Positions 7,779-15,552 of a DNA stretch of 15,552 nucleotides are shown one piece after another. The stretch comes from Fulvivirga aurantia. GTDB lineage: Bacteria > Bacteroidota > Bacteroidia > Cytophagales > Cyclobacteriaceae. Within the stretch, counting starts at the first letter, position 1, and each line of letters begins with the position of its first letter. The stretch lies in the NCBI RefSeq assembly GCF_009711475.1, contig NZ_SMMD01000906.1:1-15552 (forward strand), in the 5' to 3' direction. Both the position numbers and the translations under genes were made by a program. The notes under the pieces were generated by a model, which worked only from the letters and a program-made list of their open reading frames with translations, was not told where the DNA came from and did not search any database.

Positions 7779-8819
7779 TTAGTTCCAGAAACCTGCCTTG
7801 CTGTTAAATGTAGGACAAGGAAGTTGTTGATATTTCTTCTTCACCCCTCGCCTGAAAGGCTTAGCCACAAATTCATAAATTATAGATATTTCATGAGCTC
7901 CGCCTGTATCAGCGCCTAACTCAGAAATTGTGAAATCATAACTGTACCCCACTTGAAAAGTATTGAACTGCAACGAAAGAACAAATGCCAGTGCGTCTTG
8001 CAAATTATCACTTGCTTCATCTGTTTCTAACTGAAAGGCTCTTGGCACAGGAATACCTCGATACCAAAAACCAATGGCTACGGGGTCTATATGATACTGC
8101 AAGCCAAGGTCTAACTGTTGAAATGGCCCTTGTGACCTATAAATGAAGGATGGTGTCAGATAATCTATCTTTCCGGTGATTTTCATCCCTGTCTTCAGTG
8201 GTATGCGCATACCACCATGGAAATTCATTTTCATTGGTAGCCTTGCCTCCCCTCCTAATACAGATCGGTTAGGCTGATTGATGTGGTAGGCTGCAAAACC
8301 TAACCATACCATTCTGTTGTATAGAATTATCCCAGAGCCAATGTCAAAAAAGCCGGTGGTTCCTAACCTGTTTACATCAGGGTCACTTGTAGGTACACCC
8401 GTGTCTAGTTCATCGCCAAAAGTAAGTTTATCACCTACGCTTTGCTGTCCGTATCCAAAAATCAACCCTGGCGATACCACCCAGTCTTTACTTACCCGTA
8501 GTTTGTAACTATAAAGTAAACTCGCTGTTGATGTACGCCATCCGGAACTGCCTTGCTTGTCAGTAGTAGCCATAAGGCCAAAACCACTTTTAAGCTCTCC
8601 TACAAACATTTCATAAGAAACAGCATAGGTCGAATAGGCCTGGGGTAATGTAGGCCATTGCAGGCGGTGATTAAGCACCACACGCTGCTGGGGTGTGATA
8701 CCCGTAAAGCCTGGATTGAGGTAAAGTGGTGCGTTATAAAATTGTGAAAATTGAGGATCCTGCGCATAAAGCCCAAGACTAAATCCTATTGCAAATAATG
8801 TAAGTAGTAGCTTTTTCAT
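7779..8819 (-). CDS. PorP/SprF family type IX secretion membrane protein (cassette A)
   Basis: This 346-residue paralogue of the protein at 2785-3810 is predicted to be an outer-membrane beta-barrel of the PorP/SprF family. A signal peptide occupies about residues 1-19 (KKLLLTLFAIGFSLGLYA), followed by the hallmark QDPQFSQFYNAPLYLNPGFT. Shared family segments include GFGLMATTDKQGSSG, IIYLN-like LYNRMVWLGFAAYHINQPNR, PSFIYRSQGPFQQLDLGLQY, IGFWYRGIPV and VGYSYDFTISELGADTGGA followed by HEISIIYEF. The tail contains PCPTFNSKAGFWN, seven residues longer than the other paralogue after the shared PCPTF. The ATG lies only 19 bases after the stop of the giant repeat gene, which places both in one operon. 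By analogy with SprF and SprB of Flavobacterium it probably serves export or surface display of that giant protein; the pairing itself is inference. Confidence 0.93.
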   Translation of the reverse strand: MKKLLLTLFAIGFSLGLYAQDPQFSQFYNAPLYLNPGFTGITPQQRVVLNHRLQWPTLPQAYSTYAVSYEMFVGELKSGFGLMATTDKQGSSGWRTSTASLLYSYKLRVSKDWVVSPGLIFGYGQQSVGDKLTFGDELDTGVPTSDPDVNRLGTTGFFDIGSGIILYNRMVWLGFAAYHINQPNRSVLGGEARLPMKMNFHGGMRIPLKTGMKITGKIDYLTPSFIYRSQGPFQQLDLGLQYHIDPVAIGFWYRGIPVPRAFQLETDEASDNLQDALAFVLSLQFNTFQVGYSYDFTISELGADTGGAHEISIIYEFVAKPFRRGVKKKYQQLPCPTFNSKAGFWN

Positions 8820-8838
8820 CTTTAGTAAACCTTCACAA

Positions 8839-11800
8839 TTACCTAATCAATGTTACATCTCCCACCCGTGTCGAGCGTTGCCCATTAGACAAGGTCAACT
8901 CGAGTTTGTAAACATACACACCAGCCGGCAAAAGCTTTCCGTTGAAATTATATCCATCCCAACCGATGTTTTTGTCATTACTTTCGAATACCAGATTACC
9001 CCATCTATCATAGATAAGCATTCTGAATTCTATCACTCCTTGCGTAATTGGCAAGAATACATCATTTAGGCGTGATCCAGATCCACCGGTACCACCACCG
9101 AGAGATCTACCATCAGGGTTTGGTGTAAACGCATTTGGCGTTTTAGTAAAGCCACCTTCTTCTACCACAATTACATTAGTCGTAGTGTCCGTACATCCAT
9201 TTAAGGTTGCTGCTTCTAATTGTACAACATACTCACCCGGCAACTCATAGAAATGCTGTGGAGAAGCTAAGGTCGATGTGTTTCCATCACCAAAGTCCCA
9301 TTCGTAAGAGTCAGCCCCGATACTTCTATTGACAGGCTTAAATGGATCATCCGGAATATAAACCACCTCTTGTATCACATTGAAAATAGCCGATGGCGTT
9401 TCGAAAATATTCACTATTACCACATCTCGGGCTTCCTCACCATATCCATTAGTAGCAGTCACCGTTACCTGATATGAACCTGGCCTGGTGAAGGTATAAC
9501 TTGTATTAGGTGCATTGGCAGTATTACCGGCCTCATCAAAATCCCACACAATAGTTTCAGGATCTACATTTCTGGATAGGAACAACCCGTCAGCATCTTC
9601 CAGGTAACTATTAAAGTCTACTGTAAATGGAGGACAGCCACTAATCTCTTTTTGAAGATTGTTTGGTGAATTTGCTCTATTACAATCAGCTCCAATACAT
9701 CCTATTACAACCGGAGATGCCGGAACAACCCTGATAAAGAAATTCTCTACGTCATTACAATTGAGCGCATTGGGTGTCTCAACCTGCAGTTCAACCGCGT
9801 AACCTAAGCTCCCTTGAGGTGATGGCTCATCAAATGTATAAGTAACTGTTGCTGTGGTAGGCGTTATTACTTCTTCACCAATTTGTAAACGATAAGTATT
9901 CTGAGGATTAAAATTATTGATTCTGAATTCGACTGTAGCTTCACCTGTGTCAAAATCTAAGTTAACATCAGGCGGATCATTTGTAAACGCAAAAGTATTA
10001 CCAGCATCTGCTCCTCGTACATCAAAGTCTGCAAGTGCTTCTTCAAATACCACATTTACCACATCACCAGATCCCGCAATACATCCATTTGCATCCACTA
10101 CCTGCACTAGTTCATAAGAAACTGTTTCTGTAGCCAATATAATATGTTGTGTTGGTAGGTTACTAAAAGTTTCAACGGTAGTACCACTGGCATCAGTTTT
10201 ATTCAATGTCATGGTAAAAGGTGGTGCGCCAGTAAATTCAAATTGAATTGCCTCGGCAGAACCAACACATCTGAACCTAGTATCTGTTCCATCGTCTTCA
10301 TCAGGAAGAATACTTGCACTTACTGGTGGACTCAAAGTCATGGTTACAAAACCAGGTATGAATCCATCGCAAACTGATCTACCCGGATCGGCAGTAGCTT
10401 TGTCATAATAAGCTTCTATTCTATACCTAATTATTGCCTGACTTGTACCAGTATTTGTTACAGTATGATTAATCAAATCACCATTCGTACCCGTACCGAT
10501 TGGTCCTATGGCCCCAAAATCAACACTACCTGCTAACACTTGTGCTTCCCACTCGAATCGGGTGCCAAGTACATTTCCATCCAACGGAATATTAGCAACA
10601 TCTCCAGAGCAGCGTTGTACCTCAGTGTCAGCAACAACTACATCTGGTATAGGATTGACTGTGACAAAGATTGATTCTGTAGGTCCTGTACAACCAGGGT
10701 CGAATAATGAAGCTGGAGTTACAAGATATTCCAGAGTTTGAGGAGTGGTAGAGTTGTTTATTAATGAAATGAACATTTTACTTCCCAATCCATTAAACTC
10801 ACCATCTACAAAAGTATTATCATCAACTGTCCAGGAGCTTATCGTATTATCAACATCTGTGTTAAGATCGATTTCTCTTACCTCGCCACTACATACCTCA
10901 ACAGTGCTTTCTGAAGGTGTTACCACTGCTCTAGGTCTTACAGAAACAACTAACTCAACCGAATTAGCGTCTCCAATACAGTCTGACCCTACATCACTAC
11001 CCACAATTCTTGGGGTAAACTGATAAGTAACTGTCTGATTGCTTGTAATTCCGACACCATCAGCAATATTTATTTCGTCAGTCAGCTCCTCTCCGTCTTG
11101 TAAAACTAAACCAACAGCACTGAATCCAGACACTGAAGGATCAGAAGCAAAAACATTAGTTAATTCAAATTCAACTATACCAGAGCCAGAGGGAGTCTTA
11201 GTCGTTGAAATCGGATTTACTGAAGGCAAAGTATTTAATGCCACACCCTCACAAACCGTAACAAAAGATTGAGCGAAAGAACCTGTTGGATCAGGCTCTA
11301 CAAAGACACTCACTATAGTTGGTGTACCTGCTTCGCACCCCACACCATTCTTAGCACCGATAATTTTCGGAGTAATAGTGTACTGTATTTCACCTACTGT
11401 AGTACCGAGATTTCTCAACTGGTCTTCAATCACAAATCCATTTGATAGATTTTGTCTTGTAAAGATAGCTCCAGTAATAGCACCTATCGGTGTTGCCTGT
11501 ACATCAAAAGTCACGTTGCCTGCTGTTGGCACTGTAGGTGAGGACAGTGTAATCGAAGTCAAGTCATTATTACAAATGTTCTCATTTAGCGGCTGAACCA
11601 TCGTAGGTTCCGGCTCTACTGTTAACACTGTAACCTCAGCTGGACCCTCACAACCTGCAGCACTAATCGGCACTATGAGGTATTCTACAGTTTGAGGGTT
11701 GTTAGTATCATTTATAAATTGATCGTTCTCGATCTCACCTGTATTTGCTGTTATTGTTCCATCAGGTGTTTGGTAAATGATGTCTCCAGGTCCAAAAGAA

Positions 11801-14800
11801 GGATCTGGTGTCACAGATACTATTCTGTATTGAGTTGCCGGTGCACTTCCGGTAGTTGTACCGAGTGTAATACCAGATGGCTCATCACTACATACCACTG
11901 CGTCAATATCTGCCATAGCAGGAGCAGGATTAATTCTTACTGTTAAGATAAACTCATCTCCATCGCAACCTCCTGTGGTAGGTCGAACAGTATAACGAAC
12001 ATCCCTAAATGAACTCTCAACGTTTATATATCGGTCGTTGAAAATAGCATTATCAGAAAGCCCGGTACCTGTAGTTGAAACAATTGGCGTAAGGTCTGGA
12101 TCTATGGCCACACTTATAATATCGTAGCTATCTGCTGCAATTGACGTAGGCTCAGTTCCTAGAGTAACTCCAAGCGGAATATCACTACACACTGGCGCAG
12201 GACTTATTGAGGAGTCGAATACCGGCTCGGGTAGCACTTCGAAAGTAAATGACTCTGTTTCGCCTGCACATGATAGTGGACCAATGCTGATCGGTACAAT
12301 ATCGTAAGTCACTAAAATACTGCCATTCGTAATATTGGTATAAGAATCTCCTTCGATAAGGTTTGCTCCACCAGTTGCTCCGATTACAGTATTACCTGCA
12401 TCGGCAGAAAGACCTGCTGGAACAGTTACATTTTCTAACCTATAGCTTCCTGCAGCTACGGATGTTCCATTTGTGCTTAATATGATACCCGTATCTTCAT
12501 CACTACAGCCCGTTGCATCTAATGCAGGGTTTACAACCGGCATAGGGTCAACCGTAACTGTAATATTAAATGGATCGCCAGGGCACGCACCGTTATTTGG
12601 AACTACCTGATACACTACGTCAAGTGGTGTACTCGTCACATTTACATAGAAATCATTTTCTATAGCGTTTGCTCCAAGCCCGGTTCCCACAGTTGGTGTT
12701 CCTGTAAGACCTGCGTCCTGAGATATCAATGATATATCAAAATCAGTAGGGATCACAGAAGACCCATTATTTTGCAAAATAATCCCTGTAGTTGAAGGGT
12801 TGTTGGCTGAATTACTACAAATATTAGCTGTAGCTAATGCTGGATTCATTACAGGTTCAGGTGTAATACTTACCGTAATGGTAAAGTTATCACCCTCACA
12901 TAAATCAGCAGTTTCAGTAGGTGTTACTGTATAAACCACATTTTGAATAGCATTGGTTGTATTAGTGATCACATCATTGATAATACTGCCAGATTGTGGT
13001 GTAGTACTTTCTCCGGTAACAAACGCATTGTTTGCCGCAACCCAGGTAAAAGTAGAAGCCATATTATTTCCGCTTGTATTCACATTGTTTTGTAGGTCGT
13101 AAGCCAAAGCATCATCACTACAATAAGCATCTGTATCATTTACACCTACTGGTTTAGAATGAACGGTCACATCTATTTCAAAATCATCTCCTACACAACT
13201 GTTGATGTTGGCAGTTGGAGTTACAGTATATGTAACTACTTCATCTCCACCAGAGGTATTTACAAGCACGTCACTTATAATTGCGCCTGATTGATTAGTT
13301 GTGCTTTCGCCTGTTACATTCGGGTTATCTGCTGCTACCCAACTAAAGCTGGAAGCCATCGCATTTCCTAAAGTATTTATATTATTCTGCAGGTTGTAGT
13401 TAAAAGCAACATCTGAGCATGTTTCATCTACATCATCAGCTCCCGCTGGCTCAGCGAGTACCGTTACACTTACAATAAAATCATCACCCACACAACCATT
13501 TGTCGTTTCTGTCGGTGTTACTGTATAGTCCACCACCTGATCAACACCTGATGTATTTGTCAACACATCGTTTATAGTTCCTGTGGTTTGTGCCACTAAG
13601 CTCTCTCCAGCAACATTTGGGTTATCATTTGCCACCCAACTAAACGTTGATGTCATGCCATTACCAAAAACATCTATGTTATTTTGCAGTACATAGTTGA
13701 TCGCAATATCACTACACTCTGTGTAAGTATCGTTGCCGGATGTAGGCTCTGATTGTATAAGTACAGAAATCGTAAATGGATTACCCACACAGCCATTTGT
13801 ATCATCTGTAGGAGTTACCGTATAGATAACCGTCTGGTCGAGGCCTGTTTCATTCGTGATTACATCTGTAATGATCGAGCCTGTTTGTGGTGTCACGCTC
13901 TCTCCTGTTACGCTCGCATTAGGACTGGCTACCCAACTAAAGTTAGAAGAGAGACCATTCATGGTGTTTACATTGGCCTGAAGGTCATAGTTAAAAGCTA
14001 CATCACTGCAAGAAACATCGTTATCATCAACCCCAACAGGTTCCGGATTTACTGTAATTGTAATGTCAAAAGGATCTCCTATACAATTGTTGGTATCGTC
14101 AGTTGGTGTAACGGTATACACTACGTCCTCAGGTGCATTTGTATTGTTTGTAATTACATCGATTATTGATGCTCCTGCCTGAGCCGTCAGGCTCTCTCCT
14201 GTTACATTAGGATTATCTGCAGCAACCCAACTGAAATTACTACTCATACCGTTGCCTAATGTATTTACATTGTTTTGCAGATCATAGGTTAAAGCCACAT
14301 CGCTACAGGCTATGTCACTATCATCTTGACCAACTGGCTCTGAATTAATGGTTATTTCTATTGTAAAATCTTCACCAACGCATGAGTTTGTATTGTCTGT
14401 TGGAGTTACTGTGTAGGTCACAACCTGAGACACCCCGGTAAGGTTAGTAATATTATCATTAATTATCGAACCTGTTTGAGCAGTCGTTGATTCTCCGGTA
14501 ACTGATGGATTAGAAGCCGCTACCCAGCTGAAATTACTGGCTACTCCATTTCCTAAACCATTTACATTGGCCTGCAAATCATAAGTTAAGATCTGATCGC
14601 TACATGAAATATCTGTATCATTAGCTCCAACCGGTTCTGGCTGTACAATTATTGTAACTTCGAAATCGTCACCAGCACACCCATTAATTCCCGTTGGTGA
14701 AACGGTATAAACAACACTCTGATCCACATTCGTGAAATTTCTTAGAAGATCATTGATTACAGGCAAGGCTTGTGCCGTTAGGCTTTCTCCTGATACATTA

Positions 14801-15552
14801 GGGTTGTCAGTGGCCATCCAACTGAAATTGGATGTTCTACTATTTCCCAGAGAGTTGATATTACTCTGTAAATCATAAAGGGTTGTGTTATTACTGCATA
14901 TCGTTTTTGTGTCATCGACACCTAAAGGTTCTGCCTGTACAGTAACACTGATTGTAAAGTCATTACCTACACAATTGTTTATCGTTTCAGTAGGTGTCAC
15001 AGTATACTGCACCACCTGATCTACAGTAGAGATATTAGTAAGTACATCAGTTATGAAATCACCAGATTGAGCAACAAGACTCTCCCCACCAACATTTGGA
15101 TTGTCAGTGGCAACCCAGCTAAAATCTGAATCCATATTGTTACCACTTAGTGAATTAATATTTGCTTGAAGATCATAATTGAAAGCAACATCACTACATG
15201 TCGAGGTTGCATCATCACCCCCAAGTGGTTCAGATTGCACTGTGATAGTTACTGTAAAAGGATCACCAACACAATTATTGGTATTGTCTGTAGGTGTCAC
15301 TGTATAAATTACATCCTGATCACTTCCAGTAACATTAGTAAGAACATCAGTGATAAAGCCACCGGTTTGTGCGGTTGTAGACTCACCTGCAACTAAAATA
15401 TTGTTGGTTGCTACCCAAGTGAAATCAGACGCTAAGCCATTTCCTAATGTGCTAATATTGTTTTGAAGATCGTAATTAAAAGCGACATCACTACATACTG
15501 AAATTCCATCATTTATACCTACCGGCTCCGGATTCACTGGAATGGTAACGGT
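8839..15552 (-). CDS. Giant secreted repeat protein with T9SS type B sorting domain, 5' end beyond window
   Basis: At least 2237 residues are visible and the frame is open to the window edge, so the start is missing. The GTG at 15537 encodes an internal valine (TVTIPVNPEPVG), not a start. From N- to C-terminus the visible part has nine regular ~99-residue beta units (15531-12862), nine diverged relatives (12861-10042), a unique region with NCND and GCIGADC cysteines (10041-9637), two PKD domains (9636-9394 with IVWDFDEAGN; 9393-9157 with EWDFGDGNTS) and the type B sorting domain (9156-8842). This is the architecture of very large Bacteroidota surface adhesins such as SprB-like proteins: a T9SS substrate whose repeats would form a long stalk. 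No enzymatic motif is visible. It heads an operon with the PorP/SprF gene 19 bases downstream. The adhesin role is inferred from architecture; the ligand and the N-terminal tip are unseen. Confidence 0.92.
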   Translation of the reverse strand, partial: TVTIPVNPEPVGINDGISVCSDVAFNYDLQNNISTLGNGLASDFTWVATNNILVAGESTTAQTGGFITDVLTNVTGSDQDVIYTVTPTDNTNNCVGDPFTVTITVQSEPLGGDDATSTCSDVAFNYDLQANINSLSGNNMDSDFSWVATDNPNVGGESLVAQSGDFITDVLTNISTVDQVVQYTVTPTETINNCVGNDFTISVTVQAEPLGVDDTKTICSNNTTLYDLQSNINSLGNSRTSNFSWMATDNPNVSGESLTAQALPVINDLLRNFTNVDQSVVYTVSPTGINGCAGDDFEVTIIVQPEPVGANDTDISCSDQILTYDLQANVNGLGNGVASNFSWVAASNPSVTGESTTAQTGSIINDNITNLTGVSQVVTYTVTPTDNTNSCVGEDFTIEITINSEPVGQDDSDIACSDVALTYDLQNNVNTLGNGMSSNFSWVAADNPNVTGESLTAQAGASIIDVITNNTNAPEDVVYTVTPTDDTNNCIGDPFDITITVNPEPVGVDDNDVSCSDVAFNYDLQANVNTMNGLSSNFSWVASPNASVTGESVTPQTGSIITDVITNETGLDQTVIYTVTPTDDTNGCVGNPFTISVLIQSEPTSGNDTYTECSDIAINYVLQNNIDVFGNGMTSTFSWVANDNPNVAGESLVAQTTGTINDVLTNTSGVDQVVDYTVTPTETTNGCVGDDFIVSVTVLAEPAGADDVDETCSDVAFNYNLQNNINTLGNAMASSFSWVAADNPNVTGESTTNQSGAIISDVLVNTSGGDEVVTYTVTPTANINSCVGDDFEIDVTVHSKPVGVNDTDAYCSDDALAYDLQNNVNTSGNNMASTFTWVAANNAFVTGESTTPQSGSIINDVITNTTNAIQNVVYTVTPTETADLCEGDNFTITVSITPEPVMNPALATANICSNSANNPSTTGIILQNNGSSVIPTDFDISLISQDAGLTGTPTVGTGLGANAIENDFYVNVTSTPLDVVYQVVPNNGACPGDPFNITVTVDPMPVVNPALDATGCSDEDTGIILSTNGTSVAAGSYRLENVTVPAGLSADAGNTVIGATGGANLIEGDSYTNITNGSILVTYDIVPISIGPLSCAGETESFTFEVLPEPVFDSSISPAPVCSDIPLGVTLGTEPTSIAADSYDIISVAIDPDLTPIVSTTGTGLSDNAIFNDRYINVESSFRDVRYTVRPTTGGCDGDEFILTVRINPAPAMADIDAVVCSDEPSGITLGTTTGSAPATQYRIVSVTPDPSFGPGDIIYQTPDGTITANTGEIENDQFINDTNNPQTVEYLIVPISAAGCEGPAEVTVLTVEPEPTMVQPLNENICNNDLTSITLSSPTVPTAGNVTFDVQATPIGAITGAIFTRQNLSNGFVIEDQLRNLGTTVGEIQYTITPKIIGAKNGVGCEAGTPTIVSVFVEPDPTGSFAQSFVTVCEGVALNTLPSVNPISTTKTPSGSGIVEFELTNVFASDPSVSGFSAVGLVLQDGEELTDEINIADGVGITSNQTVTYQFTPRIVGSDVGSDCIGDANSVELVVSVRPRAVVTPSESTVEVCSGEVREIDLNTDVDNTISSWTVDDNTFVDGEFNGLGSKMFISLINNSTTPQTLEYLVTPASLFDPGCTGPTESIFVTVNPIPDVVVADTEVQRCSGDVANIPLDGNVLGTRFEWEAQVLAGSVDFGAIGPIGTGTNGDLINHTVTNTGTSQAIIRYRIEAYYDKATADPGRSVCDGFIPGFVTMTLSPPVSASILPDEDDGTDTRFRCVGSAEAIQFEFTGAPPFTMTLNKTDASGTTVETFSNLPTQHIILATETVSYELVQVVDANGCIAGSGDVVNVVFEEALADFDVRGADAGNTFAFTNDPPDVNLDFDTGEATVEFRINNFNPQNTYRLQIGEEVITPTTATVTYTFDEPSPQGSLGYAVELQVETPNALNCNDVENFFIRVVPASPVVIGCIGADCNRANSPNNLQKEISGCPPFTVDFNSYLEDADGLFLSRNVDPETIVWDFDEAGNTANAPNTSYTFTRPGSYQVTVTATNGYGEEARDVVIVNIFETPSAIFNVIQEVVYIPDDPFKPVNRSIGADSYEWDFGDGNTSTLASPQHFYELPGEYVVQLEAATLNGCTDTTTNVIVVEEGGFTKTPNAFTPNPDGRSLGGGTGGSGSRLNDVFLPITQGVIEFRMLIYDRWGNLVFESNDKNIGWDGYNFNGKLLPAGVYVYKLELTLSNGQRSTRVGDVTLIR
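8842..9156 (-). other. T9SS type B C-terminal sorting domain of the giant protein
   Basis: The last 105 residues carry the gliding-motility-associated sorting domain: PNAFTPNPDGRS, a Gly-rich insert (LGGGTGGSGSR), LNDVFLP, FRMLIYDRWGNLVF, IGWDGYNFNGKLLPAG, VYVYKLELTL and the ending TRVGDVTLIR. It is closely similar to the domain at 3810-4112, including RWG, GWDGY, VYVYKL and TRVGDVxLIR. Confidence 0.92.
10042..12861 (-). repeat. Diverged repeat units of the giant protein (nine units, 94-120 residues)
   Basis: Units descend from the regular array but vary in length. By the P-x-P opening they begin at 12861, 12546, 12231, 11928, 11613, 11295, 10935, 10653 and 10329. Most open with a P-x-P type motif (PEPVMNP, PMPVVNP, PEPVFDS, PAPAMAD, PEPTMVQ, PDPTGSF, PIPDVVV), carry one Cys near residue 13-20 (often C-S-D) and one near the end (C-x-G), and close with a strand such as ITVTV. 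Each has exactly two cysteines. The ninth (10329-10042, opening PPVSASI) is the most degenerate. Confidence 0.8.
12862..15531 (-). repeat. Nine regular ~99-residue (about 297-bp) tandem units of the giant protein
   Basis: Unit starts are 15531, 15234, 14934, 14640, 14343, 14046, 13752, 13455 and 13158; lengths are 98-100 residues. The consensus is [PSA]EPVG-x-DD near the start, C-S-D at 13-15, YDLQ-x-N-[IV]-N-[ST]-LGNG, FSWVA-x-DNPNV-x-GES, a variable Q-rich loop, [IV]-x-DV-[IL]-TN, VVYTVTPT, then C-V-G-[DN]-x-F and a closing ITVTV strand. Nucleotide copies differ strongly at synonymous sites. The six residues before the first unit (TVTIPV) match a closing strand, so at least one more unit lies beyond the window. 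Confidence 0.93.

Noticed and set aside
13753..14169. Plus-strand open frame of 138 codons, and similar ones across the repeat array (for example 15166-15396)
   Set aside because: They lie antisense to the repeat units, are rich in Cys, Tyr and Ile, resemble no family, and recur only because the coding strand repeats.
12862..15531. CRISPR or non-coding satellite explanation for the regular repeats
   Set aside because: The period is about 297 bases, copies differ mainly at synonymous sites, and the frame is continuous, so this is a protein repeat.
8839..15537. GTG at 15537 as the start of the giant gene
   Set aside because: The frame stays open upstream and encodes TVTIPV, the end of a preceding repeat; no signal peptide follows the GTG.

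Overview
The window looks like a chromosomal segment of a Bacteroidota bacterium, probably Cytophagia/Cytophagales (Fulvivirga- or Roseivirga-like). This rests on PorP/SprF family proteins, two very large secreted proteins ending in type B type IX secretion (T9SS) sorting domains, a TAnnTTTG-type promoter, the absence of clear Shine-Dalgarno sequences and moderately low GC. Every supported gene lies on the minus strand, so transcription runs from high to low coordinates. The genus is not determined.

Region 15552-7779 holds cassette A. It starts with the 3' part of a giant repeat protein (at least 2237 residues visible, open at the window edge). The visible part has about nine near-regular 99-residue units, about nine diverged relatives, two PKD domains and a C-terminal T9SS type B domain. 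Nineteen bases later comes a PorP/SprF-like outer-membrane protein. Region 7616-2785 is cassette B with the same order: a 1269-residue secreted PKD protein with a type B sorting domain, then a second PorP/SprF paralogue whose start overlaps the upstream stop (ATGA). By analogy with SprB-SprF of Flavobacterium, each PorP/SprF probably serves the export or surface attachment of the large protein encoded just before it.

Region 2664-1 is a housekeeping and regulatory block. It holds a CCA-adding type tRNA nucleotidyltransferase with an HD domain, a small exported TPR protein, and the 5' part of an ECF sigma factor. The sigma factor has no ATG start. It appears to begin at a TTG just downstream of an ECF-type promoter, suggesting autoregulation.

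The most interesting elements are the giant protein (exactly two cysteines at equivalent positions in every unit, almost no basic residues in the nine regular units, array continuing past the window), the duplicated substrate/PorP cassettes, the sigma-factor promoter and start, and a pair of tandem 10-bp near-palindromes in front of cassette B. No RNA genes, CRISPR arrays, insertion sequences or origins were seen.
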